Source: Treponema peruense (GTDB lineage Bacteria; Spirochaetota; Spirochaetia; Treponematales; Treponemataceae). From it: a DNA stretch of 64,000 nucleotides. How positions within the stretch are numbered: position 1 is the first letter of the stretch; each line of letters starts with the position of its first letter. The position numbers were made by a program, and so were the translations under genes. Shown here one piece after another: positions 24,601 to 33,906 of the stretch. The notes under the pieces are model-generated. The model was not told the DNA's origin and searched no databases. It worked only from the letters and a program-made list of their open reading frames with translations. The stretch spans positions 310,001-374,000 of the forward strand of contig NZ_CP064936.1 of the NCBI RefSeq assembly GCF_016117655.1, in the 5' to 3' direction.

Positions 24601-25602
24601 ATTGAACAGGCCTGGGAATCAAAACTTGCAAAAGTGTTCCCTCCGATATCAGGTGCTGCACTTCAGAAAGCGCTTCCTGACTTTGCACTTGCTGAACATA
24701 AATCACTGGCAACCGCAAGAAAGAGTTTCTCTGTAAAAAACAACAGCGTTAAGCCGCGTGTAATTATTCCTGTGTTCCCCGGAACAAACTGTGAATACGA
24801 TATGGCGCGTGCGTTTAACCTGAACGGTGCAGAAACAAATATAATGGTTTTCAGAAACAGAACACCTGATGAACTTGCAGAATCGCTTGAGGAATTCAAA
24901 AAGCAGATTTCAAAGTCACAGATTCTTGCCTTTGCCGGCGGATTCAGTTCCGGTGATGAGCCTGACGGAAGCGGAAAATATATTGCAAATGTTATACGCG
25001 AACACAGAATTGCAGATGCAATAATGGATCTTCTTAAAAAACGCGACGGTCTTGTTCTTGGTATCTGCAACGGATTCCAGGCTCTTATCAAAACAGGTCT
25101 TGTTCCATACGGTGAAATTCGCGAGCCTTCTGAAGATATGCCGACGCTTACATTCAACAGAATCAACCGCCACATAAGCCGCATTGTACGTACAAGAATG
25201 GTGAGTGCAACAAGTCCGTGGGCACTTTCAAAGAGTGTTCTTGAGTCACGCATTCATCTTGTTCCGGTAAGCCATGGTGAAGGACGCATTGTAATTGACG
25301 AAGATCTTGCGCGCAAACTTTTTGCCAGCGGTCAGGTCTTTACACAGTACGTTGACGAAAACGGAATTCCATCTGTCACCGAGCCTGACAATCCCAACGG
25401 AAGCCTTTTTGCAATAGAAGGACTTACCAGCCCGGATGGTCGTGTTCTTGGAAAGATGGGACACAGTGAGCGCACTATGGGAAATGATGCAGACGGAAGC
25501 AGTTCTGATCTTATAAAGAATATTGCCGGTGCATCTGCCGGAAACGCAAACGAAAGTTCCTGCCAGAATATTTTCTATGCAGGCGTTTCGTACTTTAACT
25601 GA
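21634..25602 (+). CDS. purL: Phosphoribosylformylglycinamidine synthase, long form
   Basis: About 1322 aa from ATG 21634 (an in-frame ATG at 21628 abuts the -10 box). This ATP-dependent enzyme converts FGAR and glutamine to FGAM, the fourth step of purine synthesis. It is a single-chain long form: PurS-like N-terminus, linker with TYWSDHCRHTTF, two AIRS-like synthetase domains (for example FKNETHNHPTEIEPFGGA and MGTGSIGGKDSMSG), and a C-terminal class I glutaminase with LGICNGFQ (Cys about 1145) and SHGEGR. The start is predicted to be leaderless. Confidence 0.95.
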   Translation: MFRIYVERKAGFQNEAARIYSEITGFLGISGVTGVRYFNRYDIENVTDAVARAAATRIFSEPQGDIVTYDALSVPSGTTEIIWEYLPGQYDQRADSAEQCLSLLRESMSKEVKVGSEPPRVKCAKIVLLEGTVSADEVKKIESYLINPVDSRLTDDKKPETLQMKSEVPADIPSVEGFNALDDAALETYREKLGLAMDFADIKFLQDYFKSINRDPTFTEIRVLDTYWSDHCRHTTFNTILNDVKIDDGPYAELFRKSLDGYNVMRTDLYAGRKDKPVTLMDMACIGAKYLRKHGKLDDLEVSAEINACSVYIDVHYTTDAAGNKISADSPDATERWLLQFKNETHNHPTEIEPFGGAATCIGGAIRDPLSGRSWVYQAMRVTGAADPTVPLSETLSGKLPQMKLTREAAQGFSSYGNQIGLTTGQVTEIYHPGFVAKRMELGAVIAAAPCDQVMREEPETGDIVILLGGGTGRDGIGGATGSSKVHDVKSVTTAAAEVQKGNAVEERKIQRLFRNKDVCRMIRRSNDFGAGGVSVAVGELAPGLDINLDAVPKKYEGLDGTELAISESQERMAVVVRKSDVEKFIAAADAENLNAVVVATVTDTNRLVMKWRGKTIVDIDRSFLDAAGAKHEAVARIESPAAQKESPLVKPLESVEKILNENESEPDMKKAWLADMEDLACCSQRGLGERFDGSIGASSVLMPYGGKYQGTPEAGMAAKIPVVSPRETSTVSLMSFGYDPRVAQWSAWHGAQVAVLSSLAKILCLGGNPEECRLTFQEFFGRAVDEKTWGYPAAALLGSIDAQKSMGTGSIGGKDSMSGTFEKLNVPHTLVSFAVDTENVSNVTSGSFKKAGDSVYLVSVPYSAELAPDFETFKKNARALYALNCAKKISAMYPVGAGGIAEAVSKMAMGNRIGISLDTIPLSATAAGLEKDADASDLFTPLYGSIIVETSEDLEASSDFACGTVTKIGDTQADPSVTIEDEEIQLCEIEQAWESKLAKVFPPISGAALQKALPDFALAEHKSLATARKSFSVKNNSVKPRVIIPVFPGTNCEYDMARAFNLNGAETNIMVFRNRTPDELAESLEEFKKQISKSQILAFAGGFSSGDEPDGSGKYIANVIREHRIADAIMDLLKKRDGLVLGICNGFQALIKTGLVPYGEIREPSEDMPTLTFNRINRHISRIVRTRMVSATSPWALSKSVLESRIHLVPVSHGEGRIVIDEDLARKLFASGQVFTQYVDENGIPSVTEPDNPNGSLFAIEGLTSPDGRVLGKMGHSERTMGNDADGSSSDLIKNIAGASAGNANESSCQNIFYAGVSYFN

Positions 25603-25617
25603 TTGGGGTTTTATTTT

Positions 25618-26631
25618 ATGAAAAAGAAAATGGTTAGAATTTTTGCAGTATCTGTTATTGCACTGGGCACTTTGTTTGTAAGTTGCGATAAAGATACAAA
25701 GAAAGAAGATGCTGCAGGAAAATCTGCTGTTACATGGACTACAAGTTTTGAAAAGGCAAAGAAGCAGGCAACTGCAAAAAACCGCGAGATTTTTATTCTG
25801 TTCTCGGGCGATGACTGGGTTGACTCTTGCATTCCGTTCAAGCAGAAGATTCTTTATACAAAAGAATTTGCACAGCAGTTTGGAAAAAAGTTTGTATTCC
25901 TGAATATTGATTTTTCACAGAAGGAATATGCACTTGCAGATGTTGCAGAAGATGCTTCAAAAAAAGAAAAGAAAGCTGCAGAAAAAATTGCCGCTGAGTA
26001 TGCAGACAAGACTGTTCTTGCAATGACATACAACGTGCGCTCTTATCCTGCAGTTTATATTCTTACGCCTGAAGGATATGTAATTTCACAGCTTCCTGTC
26101 GGCGAGACTGTTCCGGAATATACTGACTTTGCAGATTCCCTTGCTTCTGTAGAAGAAACCTGCGTTGAATTTAGAAAATATTCTGCCGATTTGAACAAAA
26201 CTTCCGGTGTGGAAAAGATTGCCGCAATAAAGGCTTTGTATGAAAATACACTTGCAGACTGCGTAACTCCGCTAAGACCTCTTGTAGAAGAAGTTGCAGT
26301 TCTTGATCCCGAAAACAAAAGCGGCGAGCGCGGACTGTTTGATTTGTATCAGGCAAATTTTCTTTCATACGATGAAGCTGTTTCGGGCGGTGACGTTGCA
26401 GAGCCTTTTGTAAATGCCGTTAATCTTGGCAACATGAATGTTGAACAGCAGCAGAATGCCTGGTTTACCGCAGCATTTATGCTTGCTTACAGCAACAGCA
26501 CTGATTTTGACAGAATGCTCGAATATCTGAACAATTCATATGATTTGGATCCGACCGGTGAACATGCAGATACAATTCTGAATGCAATTGCGGTTACAAA
26601 AAATATGAAAGAAAAAATGGGGGCACAGTAG
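25618..26631 (+). CDS. Lipoprotein with thioredoxin-like fold
   Basis: 337 aa from ATG 25618. Signal peptide and lipobox LFVSC. A thioredoxin_7-like domain follows (about 35-160: EIFILFSGDDWVDSCIPFK, FVFLNIDFSQ, VRSYPAVYILTPEG with a cis-Pro), but the active site has only one Cys in DDWVDSC instead of CxxC. It is therefore not a standard disulfide reductase. The C-terminal half is helical and repeat-like. It lies 15 bp after purL and may be read from the same mRNA. Confidence 0.7.
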   Translation: MKKKMVRIFAVSVIALGTLFVSCDKDTKKEDAAGKSAVTWTTSFEKAKKQATAKNREIFILFSGDDWVDSCIPFKQKILYTKEFAQQFGKKFVFLNIDFSQKEYALADVAEDASKKEKKAAEKIAAEYADKTVLAMTYNVRSYPAVYILTPEGYVISQLPVGETVPEYTDFADSLASVEETCVEFRKYSADLNKTSGVEKIAAIKALYENTLADCVTPLRPLVEEVAVLDPENKSGERGLFDLYQANFLSYDEAVSGGDVAEPFVNAVNLGNMNVEQQQNAWFTAAFMLAYSNSTDFDRMLEYLNNSYDLDPTGEHADTILNAIAVTKNMKEKMGAQ

Positions 26632-26637
26632 AAGGCG

Positions 26638-27934
26638 ATGGACTCTTCACAACCACCGTCGGCTTCCATGTGGGCGCTTCTTGCAGTTGCAGGGGTGCTC
26701 ATACTTCTTTCAATGATTTTTTCTGCAGCAGAAAGCGCATTCCTTTCTATTAACAAACTAAGGGTGCGTTCTCTGCGCAATCAGAAAAACCGTCGGGCAA
26801 TACTTGTCTGGCGGCTTCTTAATGGAAGAGACCGTCTTATAAACACACTTCTTGTGGGCAATAATATTGTTAACATTGCCTTGTCATCTATTCTCACTTA
26901 TGTTTCAATAAAAATGTTCGGCAGTGCAGGAGTTGGAATAGCAACTTTCTGTGCAACAATGCTTCTTTTGATTTTTGGAGAAATTTTTCCGAAGACAGTT
27001 GCAACCCATCATCCCGAACCGATTGCCTTTTTTTTCTGCGGATTCATTGCCGTACTTGAAGTTCTGCTTTCTCCTTTTGTTGCGGTCTTTACTTTTCTTT
27101 CGCGTATTACGTTAAAAATTTTTAAAGTAGACGCTTCCAAAAAGAAAGTTTCGTTTACAGAAGAAGAAATAAAAACTTTTCTTGACGTGGGACTTGAACA
27201 GGGAGTTCTGGAACGCAATGAAAAAACAATGATGCGCCGCGTCTTTAAGTTCAGCGATTTGGAAGCTAAAGATATAATGGTTCCGCGTAAAAATATAAAG
27301 GCAGTTTCAATAGATGACTCTTACCAGAAAATAGTTGAATATTCCGAGCGCATAAGACTTTCACGCTTTCCAGTTTACGGAAAAAAACGGCATTGATGAT
27401 ATTCTTGGAATTCTTTATGTAAAGGATTTGCTCTGTTATAAAAACAGACCCGAAGAGTTCAGCGTAAAAAAAGTTATGAGACCGCCGCTTTTTATTCTTG
27501 AAACAAAAAAAATGTCCAGTATACAGCAGATGCTCCGTGAAAACAGACAGAGCATGGCAGTTGTAATAGATGAATATTCTGGAACTTACGGTGTTCTTAC
27601 AAGCGAAGATCTTGTGCGCGAAATTTTTGGCCCTGTTGCAGATGAATACAAACCTTATGCAAAACGTGTTGAACTTACGCTCAGAAATTTGCAGAATGCA
27701 GAAGTCGACGGACTTTCAAGACTTATAGACATAAATGAACAGCTGGGAATTTCATTGTATTCACGTCGATGTGAAACTTTGGGCGGCTACATATGCGAGA
27801 CTTTGGGAAGTATTCCGCGCGTAGGTGATAGTATTGTTCGCTCGGGATATAAATTTATTGTAAGCAAAATGGATGACAAACGCGTGTCCCGTGTAAGAAT
27901 AAGGGAATGTAAAGAGGCAGGCAATGAACAGTAA
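26638..27934 (+). pseudogene. CNNM/CorC (HlyC)-type membrane protein, frameshifted in A7
   Basis: Start ATG 26638. The first part has the CNNM transmembrane domain (SMIFSAAESAFLSINKLRVRS, NNIVNIALSS, EIFPKTVA) and enters the CBS pair. At 27381-27387 a run of seven A shifts the frame and translation stops at 27396. Removing one A restores GKNGIDDILGILYVKDLL and the second CBS and CorC_HlyC domains to 27934. The rest of the gene is undamaged, so this is recent decay, slippage-based switching or a base-call error. A paralogue follows with an 11-bp overlap. Confidence 0.8.
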
Positions 27935-29192
27935 TTTAAAAATTCTTCTTACTCTTATTCTGATTATTGTTCTTTTGTGTATGGGTGCTTTTTTTTCTGC
28001 GACAGAAACTGCGTATACAAGTCTTTCAAGAATTACAATCAGGCAGATGCTCAAGTCGAATGCGCGCAATTCAAAAAAAATTGCTTTCTTAAAATCAAAG
28101 CTTGACAAACTTATTACAACAGTTCTGATAGGAAATAATTTTGTAAATACACTTAACTCTTCTGTTGCAACGGCTTTTGCACTTGAAGTGTTCGGTCCTG
28201 AATATCTTTCTGCAGCAACAGCAGTTATAACAGTGCTTGTAATTGTGTTCAGTGAAATTATTCCAAAAACATATGCAGGAATAAAATCGCAGTCTATGGC
28301 ACAATTTGCGGCTACTCCGGTAATTTGGATTCAGCGTATTTTCTTTCCTGTAATTTGGATATTTAGCGTCTTTACAAACTTTATAGATTTTCTGGAACAC
28401 AAGATTATTAAAACAAAGCGGCCTCTTATTACCGAAGATGAACTTAAAACTCTTATAGACGTTGGTGAACATGAAGGAACGCTTGAGCAGGACGAACGCA
28501 AAATGCTTGACCGCATATTTGAATTTTCGGACTTGAACTTGCACGACATTATGCGCCACAGATCTCTGGTGCGTTATGTTAACGTAAATGAAACGCTTGA
28601 TAATGTAATAAAACTTTTTGTTGAGTCGGGGTATTCCAGACTTCCTGTTTACGAAGACAATCCCGAAAATATAATCGGAGTTCTTCATTACAAGGGCGTT
28701 CTGTTTGCATCAAAACCAATTACTTCGAGCCGTGATTTTATAAGAATCTGTATGCGGCCGGTAATGTTTGTACCGGAAACAATGTCTGCGATTGATCTTC
28801 TTCACGGTTTCAAAAAAGAAAAAAATAATTTTGCAGTTGTTGTAAATGAATACGGAAGCATGGCCGGAATCGTTACGATGGATGATATTCTGCATGAAGT
28901 TTTCGGACGCATGACTGACGAATACGGATATGCGGAAGTCGCTCCAGAAAAGCGCGTAACTGTTCTTGGCACAAATGAATTTCTTGTTCCCGGAGATATG
29001 AAACTTGATGATTTGAATGACGTGCTTAATCTGAATCTTTCGAGCGAAAATTTTGACACGCTCGGAGGCTGGCTTTTGGAAAGATTTGATGAACTTCCAC
29101 CGATTGGTGCTGTATATAAATGCGACGGAAACATCTATATCGTAGAAGACCAGAGTTCCCGCCGTATTCAGACTGTAAGAATAAAACTGTAG
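27924..29192 (+). CDS. CNNM/CorC (HlyC)-type membrane protein with CBS pair
   Basis: 422 aa, intact paralogue of the preceding gene. The CNNM (DUF21) domain has about four membrane helices (1-190; FFSATETAYTSLSRI, NNFVNTLNSSVA, SEIIPKTYA). A CBS pair (about 205-330; DIMRHRSLVRYV, FAVVVNEYGSMAGIVTMDD) and a CorC_HlyC FAD-like domain (about 345-420; NEFLVPGDMKLDDLN, DTLGGWL) follow. Members are linked to Mg2+/Co2+ or Na+ transport and were first named haemolysins. The overlap suggests that the two paralogues form a hetero-oligomer. Confidence 0.85.
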   Translation: MNSNLKILLTLILIIVLLCMGAFFSATETAYTSLSRITIRQMLKSNARNSKKIAFLKSKLDKLITTVLIGNNFVNTLNSSVATAFALEVFGPEYLSAATAVITVLVIVFSEIIPKTYAGIKSQSMAQFAATPVIWIQRIFFPVIWIFSVFTNFIDFLEHKIIKTKRPLITEDELKTLIDVGEHEGTLEQDERKMLDRIFEFSDLNLHDIMRHRSLVRYVNVNETLDNVIKLFVESGYSRLPVYEDNPENIIGVLHYKGVLFASKPITSSRDFIRICMRPVMFVPETMSAIDLLHGFKKEKNNFAVVVNEYGSMAGIVTMDDILHEVFGRMTDEYGYAEVAPEKRVTVLGTNEFLVPGDMKLDDLNDVLNLNLSSENFDTLGGWLLERFDELPPIGAVYKCDGNIYIVEDQSSRRIQTVRIKL

Positions 29193-29208
29193 CTTTACTC
29201 AAAAAACT

Positions 29209-29853
29209 TCAGGAATGTTTTGCGACTTCAATAATCATTTCTGCAGTTTTTTCGAGGCCGAGAAGCGAACTGTTTATAAGTAAATCGTAATGGTCGCGCT
29301 TGCCCCACGTACGTTCGGTAAATGTGTTGTAGTGGTTGGCGCGGCGCTTGTCTATGAGTTTTACATCACGTTCTGCAGTTGCAGGATCAAGGCCTTTCTG
29401 TTCTATTGCGCGTTTTACTTTGTCTTTGAGCGGTGCGTAGATAAAAACGTTAAGTACGTCAGTTTTGTTAATCTGTTCGCAGTGGCGCAGGATGTAGTCG
29501 GCGCATCTTCCTACGATGACACACGGGCCTTTTTTTGCAAGTTCGATAATTACATTGCGCTGTGCGTTAAAAACCTGGTCTGCCAGCGGAACAGAAGGAT
29601 TCTGTGTATTCATTCCGATGTGCGTTGTTCCCGGGGCTGCATAACTTGCTCCCAAAAGAAGGGTGTAGAGCCAGCCCGAAGAAATATTCTGCTCGGTTTT
29701 TTTTATAAAGTCTGGTGATAGTCCTGAATTTTGAGCGGCCATGTCAATAATTTCTTTGTCATATAAAGGAATATTGAGCTCCTTTGCAACGTAGGTTCCG
29801 ATTGTGTGACCACCGCTACCGTATTCTCTGCTTATTGTAATAATTTTTTTCAT
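29209..29853 (-). CDS. Cytidylate kinase-like protein
   Basis: 214 aa with AGGAGG before ATG 29853. KIITISREYGSGGHTIG carries the P-loop (SREYGSGGH) of the cytidylate kinase-like family (PF13189). Further blocks are YDKEIIDMAAQNSG, CVIVGRCADYIL and DKRRANHYNTFT. These proteins resemble Cmk but are often found next to transporters or regulators, and their substrate is not settled. It converges with the CNNM gene with a 16-bp gap. Confidence 0.85.
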   Translation of the reverse strand: MKKIITISREYGSGGHTIGTYVAKELNIPLYDKEIIDMAAQNSGLSPDFIKKTEQNISSGWLYTLLLGASYAAPGTTHIGMNTQNPSVPLADQVFNAQRNVIIELAKKGPCVIVGRCADYILRHCEQINKTDVLNVFIYAPLKDKVKRAIEQKGLDPATAERDVKLIDKRRANHYNTFTERTWGKRDHYDLLINSSLLGLEKTAEMIIEVAKHS

Positions 29854-29991
29854 CCAGGGTTCCTCCTACAGAAGATTTTTAAACTGAAGTTTTATAACTT
29901 AAGGTCAATCTATAAAAATTGCATTTTTTAAGAACCAACCTTAACTAAATTATATCACGATTAAATAAAATCGGTAAGATTATTTTTTGTT

Positions 29992-30984
29992 TTAGAATAA
30001 AATTATTTTAAATCCGGTGCTGAAGTCAAAGAAAGAAAAAGAAGAACCGCAGTCTTTTTTTGAAGAAATAAAGTCTGAAAAATACTTTGAACTGTAACTT
30101 TTGACGCGTGTGTTTCCGTCGATAGTGGATGTATCAAGAATCTGTGCACTAATGCAAAGTGAAAGGCGTTTTGTAAGTTCTGTTTCAAGTCCCAGCGATG
30201 CTTTTATTCCGCAGAAAAATCCTTCCATTAAGTCAAGAAAATAAGTGTAGCGCAGTGCGTGGTAATCAAGAGACTGGATGTTTGCATAAGGGCATGCGGC
30301 AATTTCAAAAAGAATTTTGGTTCCGCGAAAAGTATCCCATTTGAGTTCAAGACCTGCCCAGGTAAAATATTCAATTCGCTGAAGGCTGAGTACTGTTCCT
30401 GTCATGGATTCTTCTTCTGCTGTTTCGTATGAGGAATATGTATTTGTTTTTGAATCCTTAGCGCCGTATTTTAGTATGCCACCGTCTGCCTGGTAATGGG
30501 AATATGTGTATTCAAGTTCGGCAAATGGCGATATGCTGAATGAGTGCGTTTTTTTTAAACAGAATAGTGCGCGCGCCGAAAGAAAATAATCTGCGTTAAC
30601 GGTGCATGTGCTTTTACTGTAGTTTGTGCATATTTTCTGTAAGGTGGTATCGCGCGTCAGTTCAAGGTTTTTCCAGTCATAATCTGTAACAAAACCTGCG
30701 TCTGTTCCAGGAACCGCCGCGCTCGCCTGTCCGCTAAGAGAAAATCGACCTAAACGGACAGCCGCTTTTGCTCCCCCGAAAAGGATAGGATTCTGCTGCC
30801 AGTCCAAAAGACTGAGTGTTGCTCCGTCTGAATATGTGTTTGTGTAAACGTACTCGTACTGACTTCCGCTGCGGATTGTAAAAAATGGTGTGACTTCAAG
30901 TCCGAAAAAATTCTGCGCGTTAAGAGATGCGCACTTAAAGAGAAGGACAGCAGTTGTTAAAATTCCTGCGCGCAGTTTTTTCAT
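29992..30984 (-). CDS. Omptin-like outer-membrane aspartyl protease
   Basis: 330 aa with a cleavable signal (ending LNAQ) and alternating beta-strand pattern of a 10-stranded barrel ending in Phe. It resembles OmpT: LSLLDWQQNP near 57-66 aligns with the OmpT 'QLDW' strand. TDYDW gives D101 and D103, matching D83/D85, and LDYH gives D240 and H242, matching D210/H212. All four catalytic residues of omptins are present, so it probably cuts host or bacterial peptides at the cell surface. Its ATG overlaps the upstream RluA-type gene (ATGA). Confidence 0.7.
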   Translation of the reverse strand: MKKLRAGILTTAVLLFKCASLNAQNFFGLEVTPFFTIRSGSQYEYVYTNTYSDGATLSLLDWQQNPILFGGAKAAVRLGRFSLSGQASAAVPGTDAGFVTDYDWKNLELTRDTTLQKICTNYSKSTCTVNADYFLSARALFCLKKTHSFSISPFAELEYTYSHYQADGGILKYGAKDSKTNTYSSYETAEEESMTGTVLSLQRIEYFTWAGLELKWDTFRGTKILFEIAACPYANIQSLDYHALRYTYFLDLMEGFFCGIKASLGLETELTKRLSLCISAQILDTSTIDGNTRVKSYSSKYFSDFISSKKDCGSSFSFFDFSTGFKIILF

Positions 30985-31748
30985 TTTGATTCAGTTGCCG
31001 CAAAAACAAGCGGATCTGTTTTGAATATTTTTGCCAGCTGGTTTCTTACGGCATCAAGATCTTTTGGGTAAGGAGCTGTAAACGTCATTGTCTCGCCTGT
31101 ACGCGGATGGTTAAGCGTAAGACGGAATGCGTGAAGCGCCAGTCTGGAAAGAAGCGGCCGTTCTTCGAGCGTGTCTCCGTTCCACCTGCGTTTTATATCG
31201 CTTAATCTTACCGGCTTTTGGTTACCGGAATAAAGCGGGTCGCATACAATGCCTAGTCCGTTTGCCTGAAGATGCGCGCGAATCTGGTGTGTACGTCCTG
31301 TGTGCGGTCGTGCTTCAATCCAGCTGTAGGGTCCGCAGACTCCTATAAGATGAAAATCTGTTATGGAAGATTTGCCGATTTTTTTGTTTACTACAGTGCG
31401 GTGTCTTATGTCCCCATCGGGAAGAAGAGGTAATGTTACGTGAAGGTCATCCCACGCCGGGCGTCCGTTAACGAGACAGTGGTAAACTTTTTGTACAGTG
31501 CGGTTCATGAACTGTTCTGAAAGTTTTTTGTGGGCTTCTGCGTTTTTTGCATAAATAACGGCGCCGCTTGTGTCTTTGTCTATTCTGTGAACCGCATAAA
31601 TCTTTCCGAACTCTTTGCTTGCACTTTCGTCAAGGCGTGGGGCGTCGGGATCGTAGCGGTCGGCAGCAATAAGAAGACCTGAGCGTTTGTTCAGGACAAC
31701 AATATCATCATCGTTATATATTACCGTGTAATCGAGTATTGGTTTCAT
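30981..31748 (-). CDS. RluA-family pseudouridine synthase
   Basis: 255 aa. RluA-type catalytic motif HRIDKDTSG (about 54-62, Asp nucleophile), then EARPHTGRTHQIRAHL and the C-terminal 'LALHAFRLTLNHPRTGE' block. It makes pseudouridine in rRNA or tRNA; which site is not clear from sequence. There is no Shine-Dalgarno. A TATAAT at 31755-31760 is seven bases before the ATG, so the mRNA is probably leaderless. Confidence 0.88.
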   Translation of the reverse strand: MKPILDYTVIYNDDDIVVLNKRSGLLIAADRYDPDAPRLDESASKEFGKIYAVHRIDKDTSGAVIYAKNAEAHKKLSEQFMNRTVQKVYHCLVNGRPAWDDLHVTLPLLPDGDIRHRTVVNKKIGKSSITDFHLIGVCGPYSWIEARPHTGRTHQIRAHLQANGLGIVCDPLYSGNQKPVRLSDIKRRWNGDTLEERPLLSRLALHAFRLTLNHPRTGETMTFTAPYPKDLDAVRNQLAKIFKTDPLVFAATESK

Positions 31749-31754
31749 TCCACT

Positions 31755-31760
31755 ATTATA
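31755..31760 (-). promoter_or_regulatory. -10 box of a leaderless promoter
   Basis: TATAAT followed by six bases and the ATG at 31748; the transcript is expected to start at the A of ATG. The -35 is weak. Confidence 0.55.
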
Positions 31761-31833
31761 GAAGAAAAGCGTAAAAAAATCGAGTGTATTGTAAAAATAT
31801 GTTTGCGGGAGGGAATTAATACTTAAATAAGTA

Positions 31834-32565
31834 TCAGCATTGAATGGTGTATCCTGAATATTTTACAAGAAGTTCTGTTTTGTCTGCTACTTGAAGTGTG
31901 GTGCAAATTTCTCCAACATTTTTTTTGATTGTTGCAAGTCCGCAACCAAGATTTACTGCTATTGTTGAATATTTGGCTCCTGACATAACGGCATTTAAAA
32001 TTCTGATTTTACGGACAGAAAAATTATATCTGGATAAGTCCAGAACTTTTTTTGAATCAATGCTTTTGTTTTTATGAATTGAATAAATCAAAAATAGTAC
32101 CAGAGATACAAAATATAAAAGCAGAAAATCATTCAGGTAGGCATTGAGTTTTATAATATAAGTTCCTTTTGAAAAAGGTATAAGAATAAATGGTATAAGA
32201 ATAAGTACAATCGATAACAAAAAGAAAGCTTTTCTATTTTCTTTGAAAACAGGGAATCGTTTGTAAAGGAATAGTATTGTTGTGTAAAAGAAAGCTGAAC
32301 CCAAAAGGTGATTGCCCATATGAATAACACAGGCTCCCCAAATTATATAAATTATTGAATAATTAATTAATCCTCTTTTGATTGTAAAACTGAACATCAG
32401 CAGAACAAGTGTGATAAAAGTAACTGACATTCCAAATATAGTTTTAGGGTTAATAGAAAAATTGACTTCTCTGCTGAATGTAATAAAACAAATAAAAATG
32501 CAGATAAAAATGGTAAAAGTATTTATAAACGGCCAAAACTCTTTTTCATTAAAATAAACTCTCAT
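31834..32565 (-). CDS. Membrane-anchored LuxR-type transcription regulator
   Basis: 243 aa. About six membrane helices fill residues 10-165. The C-terminal 65 residues (SRYNFSVRKIRILNAVMSG, KYSTIAVNLGCGLATIKKNV, LQVADKTELLVKY) form a LuxR/GerE helix-turn-helix. Such membrane-bound regulators sense envelope or external cues without a kinase. It is divergent from the exported-protein operon that starts at 32908 and is the obvious candidate to control it. Confidence 0.75.
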   Translation of the reverse strand: MRVYFNEKEFWPFINTFTIFICIFICFITFSREVNFSINPKTIFGMSVTFITLVLLMFSFTIKRGLINYSIIYIIWGACVIHMGNHLLGSAFFYTTILFLYKRFPVFKENRKAFFLLSIVLILIPFILIPFSKGTYIIKLNAYLNDFLLLYFVSLVLFLIYSIHKNKSIDSKKVLDLSRYNFSVRKIRILNAVMSGAKYSTIAVNLGCGLATIKKNVGEICTTLQVADKTELLVKYSGYTIQC

Positions 32566-32867
32566 CTCTTATGTTTCCCCCAAAATAAGGTTTGAACACT
32601 TTATAATAATCTTAACACAATATTTTAAGGATGTAAAGTTTTTTGGAAGACATACGATTTTTTTTTCTGTGAAATATACCTTGATCACCCCTTTTTTAGC
32701 CAAAGGTATACGTTCTGGAATTGAATAGTTGTGGTAGAATGGAAATTAAGTTTGGAATAATTGCTAAAAAATCTGTTGATTGTCACCGGATTTTTAGCAG
32801 AAGTTTGTGTTGCAAACTGTTCTGGTACAATGTATTTTCAGTTTATCTTAAAATACAGAATCTTTTT

Positions 32868-32883
32868 GACTGTTTGAACAGTC
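32868..32883. promoter_or_regulatory. Palindrome upstream of the exported-protein operon
   Basis: GACTGTTTGAACAGTC, a 6-bp perfect inverted repeat around TTGA, 25 bases before the first ATG. The 342-bp divergent gap (32566-32907) otherwise has only AT-rich promoter-like sequence. It may be the site for the adjacent LuxR-type regulator or a 5'-UTR hairpin. Confidence 0.45.
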
Positions 32884-32907
32884 TTCTAATATCTCAGGAG
32901 AGTATGT

Positions 32908-33903
32908 ATGAAGAAGAGTTTATTGTTGTGTACAACTTTAGTTCCTTTAATTTTGTATCTGTTTGCGTCTTGTGATAATTCAAAAAATATTACAGAAGCT
33001 GATAGTGTTTTTGAAGAAAATCCCACAACTATTGCATGGAGCCAGGATAAATCTTCAGATAAAATTACAAGTTATCAAACGGATGTTCAGGTTTATAGGA
33101 TGAACAGCCGTGAAGATACCGGATTAAAATTATCAGATAAATATAAGATGTCTGTAAAAATGATAGATAATGTTCAATATACACGTATCGATATGGTTGC
33201 TGATTCTGATGGGGTTTATAGGTCTGTGCTTTCTGATGGAGAAGATTTAATAATATGTAATACGCAAACCAATGATGAGCTTCTGCGTATAAATGTTAGC
33301 GACAAAAACAATTCATCATTAAGAATGTTCGGTGGAGATAATCTGGGTTTTGGTAAAATTGATATTGAAAATGTTAAAAGTGAAGCCTATCGCTTGTCTC
33401 TGGATTTATCTGAAAATACAGAATCTTCATTACTGACACTTTCTCTTCCGCAGTCAATGCTGGTTCTTGGATATGGAGAAAAATCTATAAAATCAACTAT
33501 TTCATATGATGTTTCAGAAGAAGTTGTAAAAGAAGTAGAAACTGTAACTGTTATGGATGATGAAACCGTCGTTACAAGTACACTTTGCCCGGTTTATGAA
33601 GATTATGAAGGTACGCCTGTAAAGATTGGAACCATATTTACAATTAACACTCAGATGGCAGAAAATGTTGGAGAGATGCCGGATAAGAGTATGGTATATG
33701 AATCAATGGATGATATTCCTGAAATTTCTGATGAAGAATTTGAAGCTATGCAGGAAGCCGGAAATATTTATGAAGACAGTTCAATTACTTTTGGTGATCC
33801 TGCAAATTTAAGCAATATTGAAACTGTTGTTGAACTGTATACTAATATTGAAATAAATCAGACAGAAGACAGTGTTTTTAAATTATTATTTGATGGGGAG
33901 TAG
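32908..33903 (+). CDS. Lipoprotein of unknown function
   Basis: 331 aa, AGGAGAG before ATG 32908. Signal peptide with lipobox LFASC (Cys 22). The rest is acidic, beta-rich and without a recognised family (ITSYQTDVQVYRM, SVKMIDNVQYTRIDM, TIFTINTQMAENVG). It is the first of five exported-protein genes spaced by 3 bp or overlapping. A receptor, adaptor or inhibitor role for the downstream hydrolases is possible but unproven. Confidence 0.7.
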   Translation: MKKSLLLCTTLVPLILYLFASCDNSKNITEADSVFEENPTTIAWSQDKSSDKITSYQTDVQVYRMNSREDTGLKLSDKYKMSVKMIDNVQYTRIDMVADSDGVYRSVLSDGEDLIICNTQTNDELLRINVSDKNNSSLRMFGGDNLGFGKIDIENVKSEAYRLSLDLSENTESSLLTLSLPQSMLVLGYGEKSIKSTISYDVSEEVVKEVETVTVMDDETVVTSTLCPVYEDYEGTPVKIGTIFTINTQMAENVGEMPDKSMVYESMDDIPEISDEEFEAMQEAGNIYEDSSITFGDPANLSNIETVVELYTNIEINQTEDSVFKLLFDGE

Positions 33904-33906
33904 AAC

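Noticed and set aside
27381-27387. Programmed -1 frameshift at the A7 run of the CNNM gene
   Set aside because: The A AAA AAA site would give -1, but the reading that restores the protein needs +1 (or one A fewer).
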